64,000 bases of DNA from Begonia masoniana (GCA_022432975.1 CM039512.1:35027730-35091729), one strand, 5' to 3'. Positions 11,341 to 22,450 are shown, counted from the first letter of the stretch. The notes: generated from the sequence alone by a model not told the origin. Translations and numbers: made by a program.

Positions 11341-12540
11341 GCTCATCACATAGAATATTTAGACCTATGTTCTGAAGAGATAGAATTTCTTTTAGCTAAA
11401 AAACTTATTAGACCTAGTAAATCTCCTTGGAGTTGTACTGCATTTTATGTGAATAATGCAGCTGAAAAAGAAAGAGGTGTTCCTAGGTTAGTTATAAATT
11501 ATAAACCTTTAAATAATACTTTGCAGTGGATTAGGTATCCTATTCCAAATAAAAAAAAATTTATTAGATAGACTTCAGTCTGCTTTAATATTTTCTAAAT
11601 TTGATTTAAAATCTGGTTATTGGCAAATACAAGTTGCTGAAAAAGACCGATATAAAACTGCATTTGTGGTTCCTTTAGGACATTATGAATGAAATGTTAT
11701 GCCGTTTGGTTTAAAAAATGACCCTTCTGAATTTCAAAATATTATGAATGATATATTTAAAATTCATTCTAAATTTTGTATTGTTTATATTGATGATATT
11801 TTGGTATTTTCTGAATCATTAGATCAACATATAAAACATTTGAAAATTATTAAAGAAACTATTAAACATAATAGTTTAGTTTTATCCGCTACTAAAATGA
11901 AAATATTTCAAACTATTGTTAGATTTTTAGGTCATAATATTAATCAAGGAACTATTATTCCTATTAATAGAAGTATTGAATTTGCATCTAAATTTTCTGA
12001 TGAAAATAAGGATAAAAAACAATTGCAAAGATTTTTGGGTAGTTTAAATTATTTAGGTTATTTTTATAAAAATTTAGCTAAAGATACTGCTATTCTGTAT
12101 CAACGACTTAGAAAGAATCCTAAGCTATGGACTATACAACACACTCAAGCAATTATTAAATTAAAACAAAAACTATTAGTTTACCATGTTTAAATTTATC
12201 AAATCCCTTATGGAAAAAAATTGTTGAAACTGATGCATCCAGTATTGGTTATGGTGGTAATTTAAAACAATTCAATCCTAATACAAATATTGAAGAATTA
12301 ATCAGATTTACTTCAGGTGTTTGGAAACCTGTACAACTACATTATTCTACTGTTAAATTTTTTTTTTAGCTATTATCAAATGTATAACTAAATTTTAAGA
12401 TGATCTATTAAATCAATCTTTTATAATTCGTGTTGACTGTTCAGCTGCTAAAAATATTCTTGAACAGGATGTTAAAAATTTAGTATCAAAACAAATCTTT
12501 GCTAGATGACAAGCTGAATTATCTGTTATAAAAAAAAATG
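11341..12540 (+). pseudogene. Endogenous pararetrovirus (Caulimoviridae-like) RT/RNase H remnant
   Basis: Translated in pieces, this gives a reverse transcriptase of plant pararetrovirus type rather than the gypsy elements around it. The clearest piece is 11699-12193 (164 codons), with MPFGLK and the catalytic YIDD, then FLGSLNYLG. The upstream RT part (11341-11690) and an RNase H start (ETDAS near 12230) are in other frames. Breaks: a frameshift at the A-run near 11555, a stop at 11690-11692, a frameshift near 12180, another at the T-run near 12360, and later stops. Base composition is much more AT-rich than the gypsy pols. Petuvirus- or florendovirus-like by general feel only. No movement protein, coat protein or viral promoter is visible. 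It is a dead fossil. Confidence 0.75.
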
Positions 12541-12719
12541 TTTTATTTAATTGTTTTCTTTTATTAATTAATTGATTTAATTGTTTAAGTTTATTTGTTT
12601 TAGTAATTGTTTTAAATGATTTACTAAATGAACTTCAATTTAGATTTCGCCCTATGGACAGTTAAAGTAAATGTGTAGAAAAAAAAAAATTTACTAGGAT
12701 ACGGGTAAGGGTCGTGACA
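12541..12719 (+). repeat. 3' end of an A/D-like LTR
   Basis: It matches the terminal about 175 bp of family A and D LTRs: a GTTTTA/ATTTACTAAA-rich block, then the end GGGTCGTGACA at 12719. The rest of the LTR is missing and pararetrovirus sequence lies directly left, so the left border is a rearrangement junction. Confidence 0.6.
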
Positions 12720-12839
12720 GTGGTTGTGAGTGTTGACCACTGAGCGTGTAAAATTGGCAGGTGTCGACGAATGCGCTCAAGTGTTGACCCATGAGTGAAA
12801 AAATCGGTATAAGTGTCGACCCCAGACTTCGACCGATGG
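12720..12839 (+). repeat. E1 LTR, segment 1 of 3
   Basis: Contains repeats of a GTGTCGACC word at roughly 25-30-bp spacing. The same array resumes at 36831 and at 46632, after C1 and D1 respectively. The last five bases, GATGG, are the C1 target duplication. Confidence 0.7.
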
Positions 12840-13734
12840 TGTAACACCGGGCATTTTCGGCCGGAAAGTTATCCCTCAAATTGTCGAACGGGATTAGGTT
12901 TATGTTGATATAATGTATGTTTTGGTAAAATTGTTGGAATGTTTATTGGAAAACTAAACCAAGGTGTAACCAAAACATCCATTTAGTTAAAAACCAAACT
13001 AATGAATAAGTAAACAAAACCATTAGTTAGAAATGGATGAAGGGGTAAATTGGGATGGAATTAAGGTTGGTGGGAGGAAGCCAATGGATGAATGCCAAGT
13101 GGCAGCTTGTTGAAGAAGCTATGTCTTCTTCCTCCTCTTCCTCTCTTCTCTTCACTCTTAAGTGAAGCTCCTCTCTGTTTTCTCTCTTCCAGGCAATTGA
13201 AACAAAGTTCCACACTTTGTTTCTCCTGCATTCTTCTGTTTTCTTCAGTGAAGGTAATTCCCGTCGGTAGTTAACAAGTTTAACTACACTATTTACTGAT
13301 TTTGAGAAGTTTAGGGTTTATGACCGATTTTACTTGTTGTACGTTCGTGAACCACTATGCTTGTGTGTTCATGCTTGCTACATTCCAGCAAAACAGGTAA
13401 GTTCATATGCATAGATTCGGCCCTTAAGGCCCTACATCACGGAGGTACTAGGTTTTCAGTTCTGTAAGGGTTGTTTTGGGTAGAAAAGTTAGGGTTATGT
13501 CCTGAGATGTCTGTATTTTATGTTGTCTTATTACTGTTATCTGTCAGTTTAAGTTCAGGCACCGTTCATGCATTCACGTTTTCTCTGAAAGACATGCAAA
13601 AGTTTTCTGTGCACGGTTTTGAAGTTAAAAAGAATGAAAATCTGACTGTAATGTACCGGTTAAGTGTGGGACGGAGACTGTTGTTCTGTTGTGAGTTACT
13701 AGTGCCTGATAGTGCACTTCTGTTACGTCTGTTC
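12840..13734 (+). repeat. C1 LTR, segment 1 (5' part)
   Basis: Holds the start of the LTR, a C/T-rich block (13110-13250), donor AGGTAAGT (13395-13402), hairpin 1 GGCC-CTTAA-GGCC (13419-13431) and arm 1 CCTACATCA (13431-13439). B1 interrupts it before hairpin 2. The last five bases, TGTTC, are the B1 target duplication. Confidence 0.88.
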
Positions 13735-14110
13735 TGTCACGACCCCAGGAGGAATCGCCACATAATTCATTACTTAGCCTCTTAATCATTTTGTTCTTAC
13801 CTCACACATCTTGATCATTATTAGTGTTAATATTATATTTTTTTTAAGCATCTCTTAAACTGCATCTACCGATAGAGTTATAAACTCACATCGACCGATG
13901 ATCACGTGCCCGCCACGCGACGCGTCTGATTCCAACCAGCAATAGACATCCACCGGTGGTCACGGGCATTGCACGTGTCTAATTAAAGACATCGCCCGGT
14001 CTCGAACATTCTCCACTAGATGTTCATATTTACACTACATCGACCGGTGGTCATGTGCGCCTCGCGTGACTAATTAAAACGTTACTCGGGCACTAAACGA
14101 CAAGAAAATA

Positions 14111-14315
14111 CTCACATCATCCGGTGACTAAACGACAAACTACATTACCATCATCCGGTGACTAAACATACTACATCAACCGGTGACTAAATATCCTACA
14201 TCATCCGGTGACTAAACATACTACATCATCCGGTGACTAAACATATTACATCATCCGGTGACTAAACATACTACATCATCCGGTGACTAAATATACTACA
14301 TCATCTGGTAACTAA
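14111..14315 (-). repeat. B1 3' LTR: 25-bp tandem array
   Basis: About eight units built on CATCATCCGGTGACTAAAC; the core units are 25 bp. The 5' LTR copy (30610-30790) has one unit fewer, which explains the length difference between the LTRs. Confidence 0.85.
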
Positions 14316-14744
14316 ACAGGAAGACTCAATCGTTCAACTTCTATCATTTGACATCCGCCGATGACGTCAGCCGAGTGATTGCCTTATCCATCTTCTTTCA
14401 TACGACAGTAAAACGCTATAATCATTAACCAACTTCATCCAAATCTTAACTTGGTAACTATAAACCTCAATGAGTGAGAATCATAGACTCATCCAGAATA
14501 CACATAGCGGAAAACTTAGGTTAATAACACGTTCCATATTCTAAAAAAACATTCTCAAACTCAATGTTTTAAAATAATCTTATCCTACCCAGACTTTCAT
14601 ATTTAAAATCATACTGACATCATGCACGCATTAACCAGGGGTCTTAATCGCCTATCTAGCCTTGCACTGTCATTCTGAGCATCCTCTAGCAACCGGCTTT
14701 AAGCATCATCTCTGGATTGGGAATCCTCACCTGTGAACTCTTCA

Positions 14745-15335
14745 CCTACATCATAAGGTTTAACTATAAGCCTAATGCTTAGTAAGGAATGCAACACTAA
14801 TATAGATGCATGAATGTATAATTCGGGAAACACATGCTCATAAGTCTTTTCTCGTTCATATCTTTTCTCGTAATCATCATTCATAATCATTGATCATATT
14901 CTTCATTTAAGTTGTGTGGATTAAGAGAGGATTTGTGCCGGTAAAGGGGGTTCGACAGTGAGTTTGATTTTGGTCCCTACTGTGGGTCGTATTCATATGT
15001 CCCTCTTTTGGACTGTGACATACGCCGAACCGCCCCCAACCCTCACTTAGCCCACGTTGCATAAGTTTTATCTTCTTACTTTATTCATGAGAAAACCATG
15101 GTCTTAAAACATTTTCATATGCATAAAATAGTCATGATGCATGTACATGGAAATTCTTAAATCATCAGGCTACAGAACAGAGCATCCTCCCAACATGAAA
15201 ACTTACCATTAAACTAAACATGAACATAAGTACGAGACAATAGCATAAATGGCCTCTAATCGTCATGTCAGTTACTATCTAGCATCCTTTGATGTAGGGT
15301 CCTAATGACCGAGAAACCTATACATTCACTTACCT
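14745..15335 (-). other. B1 3' LTR: splice-donor/hairpin module
   Basis: Minus-strand reading: donor AGGTAAGT (15328-15335); hairpin 1 GGTC-ATTAG-GACC (15298-15310); arm 1 CCTACATCA (15290-15298); hairpin 2 TAAGC-ATTAG-GCTTA (14767-14781); arm 2 TGATGTAGG (14745-14753). Confidence 0.75.
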
Positions 15336-16029
15336 GGTTTCCTTAGCAACTTGAGCTCTTCTCTTCGGACTTCTTCGCCTAAAACATTTACATTGAAGTA
15401 GTTAAAACAAAATCCTATTAGTTCTAATCACAGGTCATCCTAGGGTCTAATAGCTAAAGTCATTCCCGAATCCATAGTTTAATACTCTGTGCAATCTGAA
15501 ATCCAAAAACCGAAATAGACAGACTCGACTATCGATTACCCAGGGTTGGTTATTTTAAATGTCCAGAATCGATTCGGAATGACATTACCGATCTCGGATT
15601 TTAAAACGTCCTTATTATTAGACGGCCATTGAAAAATCCAGAACTTCAACACATAGCTGAAAACAGAGCTTAACGACTAATAGATAGCTACATTGCCAAA
15701 CTCGTACCTCGAGCACAAAGTAGCCGAGAAGTAGCAAGGACACCGATCGTCGAAGGAGAGATTTCCAGCTGACAGAGAGCGAGAGCTCGGGAGAGAAAAT
15801 CGCCCAGAGTAATAACGGCTACAGTGAGGTTTAATGTAGGTTTGAACCCTTTCCATTTTCTTTAAATACCAGTCTCAATCCACTATTATTACAACTTTGC
15901 CACTCAACTTAGTTTAAATCCACACGAAATTAATTAAGCTTGGCACAAAATTCTAAACCGTGAAGATTGAATATTCATGACCGTTAAAACAGTTAGGAAA
16001 GTCACCCTGTCGTCTTGTCGGGTGTTACA

Positions 16030-16042
16030 TCCACCCCTCCTT
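16030..16042 (-). other. B1: polypurine tract
   Basis: AAGGAGGGGTGGA on the minus strand, abutting the start of the 3' LTR; the expected plus-strand primer. Confidence 0.75.
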
Positions 16043-16070
16043 AAACAAAATTTTTGTCCTCGAAAATTGA

Positions 16071-18181
16071 TCAAACAAATAATCCTGGATATTTGTCTAA
16101 CATGTCCTGTCGTCGCTCCCACGTTGCTTTTTCGATGCCATGATTCTTCCATAAAACTTTCACCAGTGAAATTTCTTTATTCCTCAGAGTCTTAACTGTA
16201 GATTCCAATATCTGCACTAGCTTTTCTTCATACACCAGTGTCAGCTCTAACTCTATATCTGTTGGCTGAATAACTTGCGTTGGATCTCGTATGCATTTCC
16301 TTAACATTGACACGTGAAAGACATTGTGAACCCTTTCCAATGATGGAGGCAATTGCAGTCTGTAAGCTGTACTACCGATTCTAGCCAAAACAGGGAAGGG
16401 TCCAACAAACCGTGGAGTAAGTTTTCCCTTCTTGCCAAATCTTAAGACTCCCTTGAACGGTGAAACCTTCAGGAATACTTCATCCCCGACCGTAAATTCA
16501 AGATCCCTCCTCCTATGGTCTGCATAACTCTTCTATTGGCTCTGAGCAGTCATCATCCTTTTTTTTAATAACAGAAATCTTTTCAGACATCTGCTGCAGA
16601 AGTTCGGGTCCTAGAAGTTTTGCTTCGCCAACCTCATCCCAATATAGAGGTGACCTACATTTCCTGCCATACAGTGCTTCATAAGGTGCCATATCAATGG
16701 TGGACTGGTAGCTGTTGTTGTAGGAGAACTCAACCAGAGGTAAGTATTGGCTCCAAGATGACTGGAAATCCAGTACACATGCCCGCAACATGTCTTCAAG
16801 TATCTAAATAGCCCTCTCGGATTGACCATCTGTCTGCGGGTGAAAGGCAGTGCTGAAGGATAACTTTGTACCAAGTGCGCCTTGTAGACCTTTCCAAAAC
16901 TGAGAGGTAAACCTGGGATCACGATCAGAGACAATAGATACAGGGATCCCATGCAACCTAATAACTTCCTGTACATACAGATCAGCAAGCTGGTCCATCG
17001 TGTAAGTTGTTCTTACAGGTAAGAAATGGGTTGATTTCGTCAGTCTATCAATTACAACCCAAATACTATCAAGTCCCTTAGTTGTCTTAGGTAATCCTAC
17101 AACGAAATCCATAGCTATGTGTTCCCACTTCCATTCGGGGATAGGTAAAGGCTGAAGGGTACCTCCTGGACGCTGGTGCTCGGCTTTGACTTGTTGGCAT
17201 ACCAAGCATGACTCTACATACTTAGCAACATCCCTTTTTAAATTTGGCCACCAATAATGTAGCTTCAAATCCCGATACATCTTGGTGCTACCAGGATGTA
17301 CAGAGAAAGAAGATGTATGAGCTTCAGTTAAGATCAACTCACGCAACTCCTTAACACTCGGAATGTACCATCGGTTCCTAAATTTCAAAATACCATCATT
17401 AGAGAGGCTGAACTCAGAGGAGGCGTCCTTTAACTTACTCATCATACTATTATTCTCCTTTGAATCAATCTGATGTGCCTCTTTGATCCTATCCAAAATA
17501 GTTGGTCGAATAGATAATTCAGTGAGTAAAGCTGACAGCTCAGGAACTACTTCCAATTCGAACTTCTGGACTTCCTTCCTCAAAGGTACAGATATGGTTG
17601 ATACCGCGGGTTGCATTGTTGTTGACATTCTGCTTAAAGCATCGGCTACAGCGTTGGCCTTACCCACATGATACTTGATTTCAAAGTCATAATCTTTAAC
17701 AAATTCTAACCAACGTCTCTGCCTCATGTTTAATTCCTTTTGAGTAAAGAGGTATTTCAGGCTCTTGTGGTCTGAAAACACATCACACTGCCGACCATAC
17801 AAGTAGTGCCTCCAAAACTTCAATGCAAACACAACAGCAGCGAATTCCAAATCATGAGTGGGGTAGTTCTGTTCATAACTCTTCAGCTGTCTAGAGGCAT
17901 ACGCCACAACTTTACCTTCTTGCATTAAGACACACCCCAATCCAACCTTGGATGCATCACAGTAAACACTAAACTTCCCTTCCTCAGTTGGGAGAGTCAA
18001 CAGTGGGGCTGTCGTTGATTTCAATTTAAGTGCTTGGAAGCCATCTTCACAAGCTTCGAGTACTTGATGTCCTTCTTTGTCAAATTAGTTAAAGGTTTAG
18101 CTATCATAGAAAATTCTTTAATAAACTTCCTATAATAGCTTGCCAAACCAAGAAAACTACGGACTTCACTGGCATTCCTTG
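16071..18181 (-). pseudogene. B1: pol 3' part (RT end, RNase H, integrase, chromodomain end)
   Basis: Read leftward from the G1 junction at 18181. RT connection region, then RNase H ([10 protein letters not shown] near 17945, VADALSR near 17640), integrase zinc residues (CLVCQQ near 17195), core (MDFVVGLP near 17100, SDRDPRF near 16920, [10 protein letters not shown] near 16830) and a chromodomain-like end (stop at 16071-16073). Breaks: a stop at 16804, a frameshift near the T-run at 16560, another near 18024. The frame resumes across the G1 insertion when one TSD copy is ignored, which confirms that 27803-30082 is the other half of this gene. Confidence 0.92.
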
Positions 18182-18489
18182 TGTAACGCTCCGAGTTATC
18201 TGAACCCGGTTCGTCACACAATGCCCGTACATGACTAAAAATCTCAACCATATTTTTTTTTTAAAACTTGCAGCGGAAATCATTTAAGCGAAAATAGAAT
18301 TAGACGAAGCCATAAAAACAATGTTAACATAATCGTTGGAAATATTAACAAGTAATCGGTCAATAGGAAATAGAAGTTTAAATTGAAATACTTGAGGTAT
18401 CACAGAGGTCAAACGGATCTGCCGATTAATAAAATCAACGGAAGAAGTAGAAACAGAAAATAGAAGGCTTCTGCTGATGACGTCAGCCA

Positions 18490-18900
18490 AATGAAAAACA
18501 AGGACATCTCTCGGTAGACTGTATCTACCGGTGGCTAAACGACAAAATACACTCTACATCTTCCGATGACGTCAGCCAGATGATTTCCTTCATCCGATCG
18601 ACTTTGTTCTACATCCACCGGTGACTAAACGACAAAATACACTCTACATATTCCGATGACGTCAGCCAGATGATTTCCTTCATCCGATCGACTTTATTCT
18701 ACATCCACCGGTGACTAAATGACAAAATACACTCTACATCTTCCGATAGGCACATACCTATAACTCGACATCTACCGATAGTGAACAAAACAACATCTTC
18801 TGATAAAACAAAATACATATACCGATCGCTAAACGACATATTTCGTTCTATATCATCCGATGGCTTCCAACGAAGACATCTTCCGATAGACAACAGAACC
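18490..18900 (-). repeat. G1 3' LTR: 90-bp and shorter repeats
   Basis: Units starting CTACATCCACCGGTGAC recur at 90-bp spacing (18609, 18699), each with CTTCATCCGATCGACTTT. Shorter CATCTACCGATAG words follow. The same array is at 25985-26415 in the 5' LTR. Confidence 0.75.
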
Positions 18901-19263
18901 ACATCTCATCTACTCCTTGGTATACAAACACGACTCTAATTACAGAAAAGAATTTACTCACTTCACTAAAACCATTCAAAAACATTTCAAACCATTATTA
19001 TACCGAAATCCAGTGAGTACCAACATTAATCCCAACAGAATACTATTAACAGGAAAATCTCGAAATTGTATTCAAAACACTAAAATCGCTACTGTCATGA
19101 AAACTCAATATACTCAAATTGAAACACTGTCAACTAAACCTTCACACCGACAGACATCAGTTAACCCGCCTCATTAGTATACCAGTTCGAGACAGAGAAG
19201 TGCTCATCCAACCCCATCTATTCGTCAGTAAACTCAGGGAATTCACCTGCAGTATCCTCAACA

Positions 19264-19768
19264 CCTACATCACAAAACTCATCTATTAGCCTAATGCTAA
19301 GTAAGTAAAGCAGTAATGAAATGAATTGCTGAAATATAAATTCCTAAACATGAAATTTCTACTTTCTCATCTCAGTTGCATACACATACGTTCAGAAACT
19401 GATCTGATCCCTTGGTTCCCTTGGGAGTGGGATCAATTCTTGACCTGGGGGATCATCCCAATGTCATACATCCTCTACTCGATTAAGGGGCGGATGAATT
19501 CCCTTAATAGCTGATCTGATCCCTTGGTTCCCTTGGGAGTGGGATCAACTCTCCCAATGTCATACATCCTCTACTCGATTAAGGGGCGGATTAGTTCCCT
19601 TAATAGTTTGTCTGTCACATTCAGTTCATACCTTACCATTCTTACATGGAAATTCATTTTCGTAATCTTTCAAAAACAAGATGCATGACATACAAAATCA
19701 TTCACAAGATGCATAAACCTACTGTTTTGTGATGTAGGCCCGAAGACGCATGCATACTTTACTTACCT
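19264..19768 (-). other. G1 3' LTR: splice-donor/hairpin module
   Basis: Minus-strand reading: donor AGGTAAGT (19761-19768); hairpin 1 GTC-TTCG-GGC (19738-19747, one G-U); arm 1 CCTACATCACAAAAC (19724-19738); hairpin 2 TTAGC-ATTAG-GCTAA (19286-19300); arm 2 GTTTTGTGATGTAGG (19264-19278). The two arms are a perfect 15-bp complement 445 nt apart. Confidence 0.78.
19398..19610 (-). repeat. G1 3' LTR: repeated hairpin pair
   Basis: Two about 110-bp units, each with GATCCC and GGGATC arms around CTTGGTTCCCTTGGGAGT. A second stem, ATTAAGGG with CCCTTAAT, is also present. The 5' LTR has the same pair at 26930-27120; G2 has a diverged pair at 62910-63100. Confidence 0.7.
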
Positions 19769-21064
19769 GGCTCTCCTGGAAATGCTCTGTTACAACTACT
19801 CCAGAAGCTCGCTCACCTAAGGTCATGACAGTACATTAATCCAACTCTTACTAAACCTTACCAAAAATCAATAATATGTTTGAGGAAATCGATTTGAAAC
19901 TCTGCTACCCGTGCATTCCCATTTATCACCAAGAACTTGAACCCACCCTCAATCACAGAAACCTCGAAATCTTCGCATTGTATTCTCTTAGTAAACTAAT
20001 CGCTAAAATGCAAGAAAACAAGACTTACCCAGGTTGAAGGAGAATGGGGCGAGAGTGTAATATCCGGCTTGTACGGATTTTTGAATATATTATGTTATAT
20101 TATTATTTCATTATTTAATGGCATTTTTTGTAAATATGTCAAATCAGGTCCGTTTTACAAAAAGAAAGCGTCATTACGATTCTAACAAATAATAAGAATT
20201 TTAAGGAATTTATGGGAATTTTCGGAGATCAAACACTATATTCCGAGTAAATACACCTTTTGTAGTGTAAAAGACGTTCTCGTAAAAATAGGAAACGAGG
20301 TCCGAATCGCGAACGGACAGTTTTAATAAATCCCTGGCAATGAATAAAAGTTATTGGCAAAATATGGAACTTTCGAGAATCCGAATAGTTGGACGATTAA
20401 CGAACCGAAGGACGAAACAAAATAGAAATAAGAGCTAAGGGCAATTTGGTAATTTGCCAAATCAAATTATTAAATAACCTAAATTTTCTCTCTTTCCCTC
20501 ACTTCTCTCTTTTCTTCTCTGCCGCCCACGAAACCAGAGAGCTTCTCCTCTCTCGGCCGCCGACGACTTCCAACATTCTGACCTCCGTCCGACCTCCGTT
20601 CGTTCCGATTTCTTCACGATTTCTTCTCCTCTCGCTACCCTCGGTAAGTAGCTTCGGTCTTTGAGAGTTAAATTCCAAGTTTTAGGTCGATTTAACGTTA
20701 GGGTTTCGATTAGGGTTTCGATAAAAATGTCGAATTAGGGCTCGTAATTAATAGGTTAGCCGTGATTAAGTATGTATTGAACGTAGTTGACGTTATTGGA
20801 CGAAGAAAAATCAATTTGTGAAAAAGTTAAAAATTGGTAAATTTCTGGGTTTTTTGAGAAAAACTCGTTAATTGAGATTTCGGATTATCGAGCCTTAATT
20901 GACGTTCTAAATGCTTTAATTAGCTAAGTTGGAATTTAGGAAATTCATTAGTTGAGGATTTTATAATTTGAACGTTTATAATTCAAATTGGTTTTAACGA
21001 TGGATATCGTGTTTTCCTCAGACAAGCGACTCCAGTGGATGAAGCTTGAGATCCAGCGCGCTCA

Positions 21065-21637
21065 AGGTAAGTTCTCGTGACTTGCTTGACCGAAAGGTCT
21101 ACACCATACTCGTCGTTGTATCAAGGATCCTTGAGGATTCCTTGGTTTACGTTGTTTAGGTTGGGTAGTAGGTTAGTTGTTTATAGGTTATGTTGTATTG
21201 TCTTGTTGATATGTATGCTGTTTGTTTACTTTCCGCTGATTAACTGTTCATGCATCACGTATTTCAAATGTCATAGAAAATGGATTTCCGCACGTGTTTT
21301 AAGGAAAGAAATGAACCTCTGTAATTAATGTACGTAATCTGTATCTGTATCTGTATCTGGTTACGCGAGGTGGGGCTCAGGCATGGCTGTAGGGTTTGTG
21401 AGCATGTACCCCCCTCCTCTAAATCGAAAGTGGTAGTCCGACCGCGGGATGTATCCTTTCCATTTAGAGGGCTGATATCTCGGTAACAATCTGTCTGCGA
21501 CGTAATGAAAAGAATGAAAATGTATCTGAATATGAATCTGTAATCTGCACGTTTTATGAATGGCATACGCACGCATGCATCTGCATTTACGTAGCTTACT
21601 GAGATTTCAATATCTCATATGTGTCTGTATGGTGTAG
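21065..21637 (+). other. A2: splice-donor/hairpin module of the LTR
   Basis: Donor AGGTAAGT (21065-21072); hairpin 1 GACC-GAAA-GGTC (21088-21099), a compensated variant of the A1 GGCC/GGCC stem; arm 1 CTACACCATAC (21099-21109); hairpin 2 TGAGAT-TTCAAT-ATCTCA (21600-21617); arm 2 GTATGGTGTAG (21627-21637). The arms pair over 11 bp. Confidence 0.78.
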
Positions 21638-22207
21638 GTGACGTTCTAGGTTACGTTGACCCAGGTGAGGATGATATTCCTCCTCCTGACGTAGGAGCAG
21701 CTGATGGATGATGGCCGTGGGAGTGCGCTGAGCAGTCGAGGCGCTTTTGACCCGTGGGGATCATCTGTGTATGTATTCTGGAGGATATTTGGTTAATACG
21801 AATGTATAGAACATATTAGGTTGTTTGGATCTGGTTAGGGGTCAGATAACCTTTTGATGCTTTAAATGTTTTGGGCAATTGTATGTAAAACGTCTTTGTT
21901 TAAACTGTTTTGATAAACGTTATGAAATGTTTTGGTTTAAATGTTTAAGTTGAATGAAAATGTTTTGAAATGTTGTTTGTAGGTTGTTACGGATAGCTCG
22001 GTTTTTAGAGCTATCCACGCAGTTGGACTTCGCAAAGTCCAAAGCGAGTCGATTGAGTTTAGGTTATGTTTTAATCGGTTGAGTGCATGTGTGAGTTTTA
22101 GTGATTACTGGTGAAAGGAAGAAGGTGATTTGCTCTCTGGAGATCGGATTCCAGAGAACAAATAAATGTGTCAATTTTGAAGTGTTAAAGTCTTGAAGGA
22201 AAAGGAG

Positions 22208-22450
22208 GATCGCTGCATAGTGTGCAGCGATCGATCTCTGCTTTTCAGCAGAGATCGATCGCTGCCCTTGATGTAGGCAGCAGCGATCGATCTCTGCTGA
22301 AAGCAGCGATCGATCTCTGCTGAAAGCAGAGATCGATTGCTTGCTGCATGCAAGCATGCAGCGATCGATCTCTGTAAACTACAGAGATCGATCGCTTGCT
22401 GCCAATATGCAAGCAGCGATCGATCTCTGTAGTTTACAGAGATCGATCGC
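22208..22450 (+). repeat. A2: dense cluster of perfect hairpins (GATCGATC-based)
   Basis: At least five perfect inverted repeats in 243 bp. GATCGCTGCA/TGCAGCGATC spans 22208-22232. A 13-bp stem spans 22229-22260 (GATCGATCTCTGC arm). GCTGCATGC/GCATGCAGC spans 22343-22362. Two 16-bp stems with arm GCGATCGATCTCTGTA span 22361-22395 (loop AAC) and 22416-22450 (loop GTT); these two are reverse complements of each other including the loop. Confidence 0.9.

Larger units (their letters stand above)
13735..16029 (-). repeat. B1: 3' LTR (2295 bp)
   Basis: From TGTCACGACCCC to GGGTGTTACA on the + strand. Nearly identical to the 5' LTR at 30228-32498, apart from scattered substitutions and one extra 25-bp repeat unit. 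The TATA-like TATTTAAAG (minus strand) is near 15870. Confidence 0.93.
18182..20055 (-). repeat. G1: 3' LTR, truncated (1874 of about 2105 bp)
   Basis: Aligns closely with the 5' LTR 25698-27802 until GGCGAGAG at 20048-20055, where A2 begins. About 235 bp expected beyond this point are absent. Starts TGTAACGCTCC on the + strand. Confidence 0.93.

Noticed and set aside
13471..13785. 104-codon + strand open frame
   Set aside because: It crosses the exact C1/B1 LTR junction and has no recognisable domain; a chance frame.
14111..14315. CRISPR-like regular repeats
   Set aside because: Units are contiguous without unique spacers and lie inside a plant LTR; an ordinary tandem array.
22064..22357. 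Two minus-strand frames over the GATCGATC palindromes
   Set aside because: They translate the inverted repeats; low-complexity and family-A specific.
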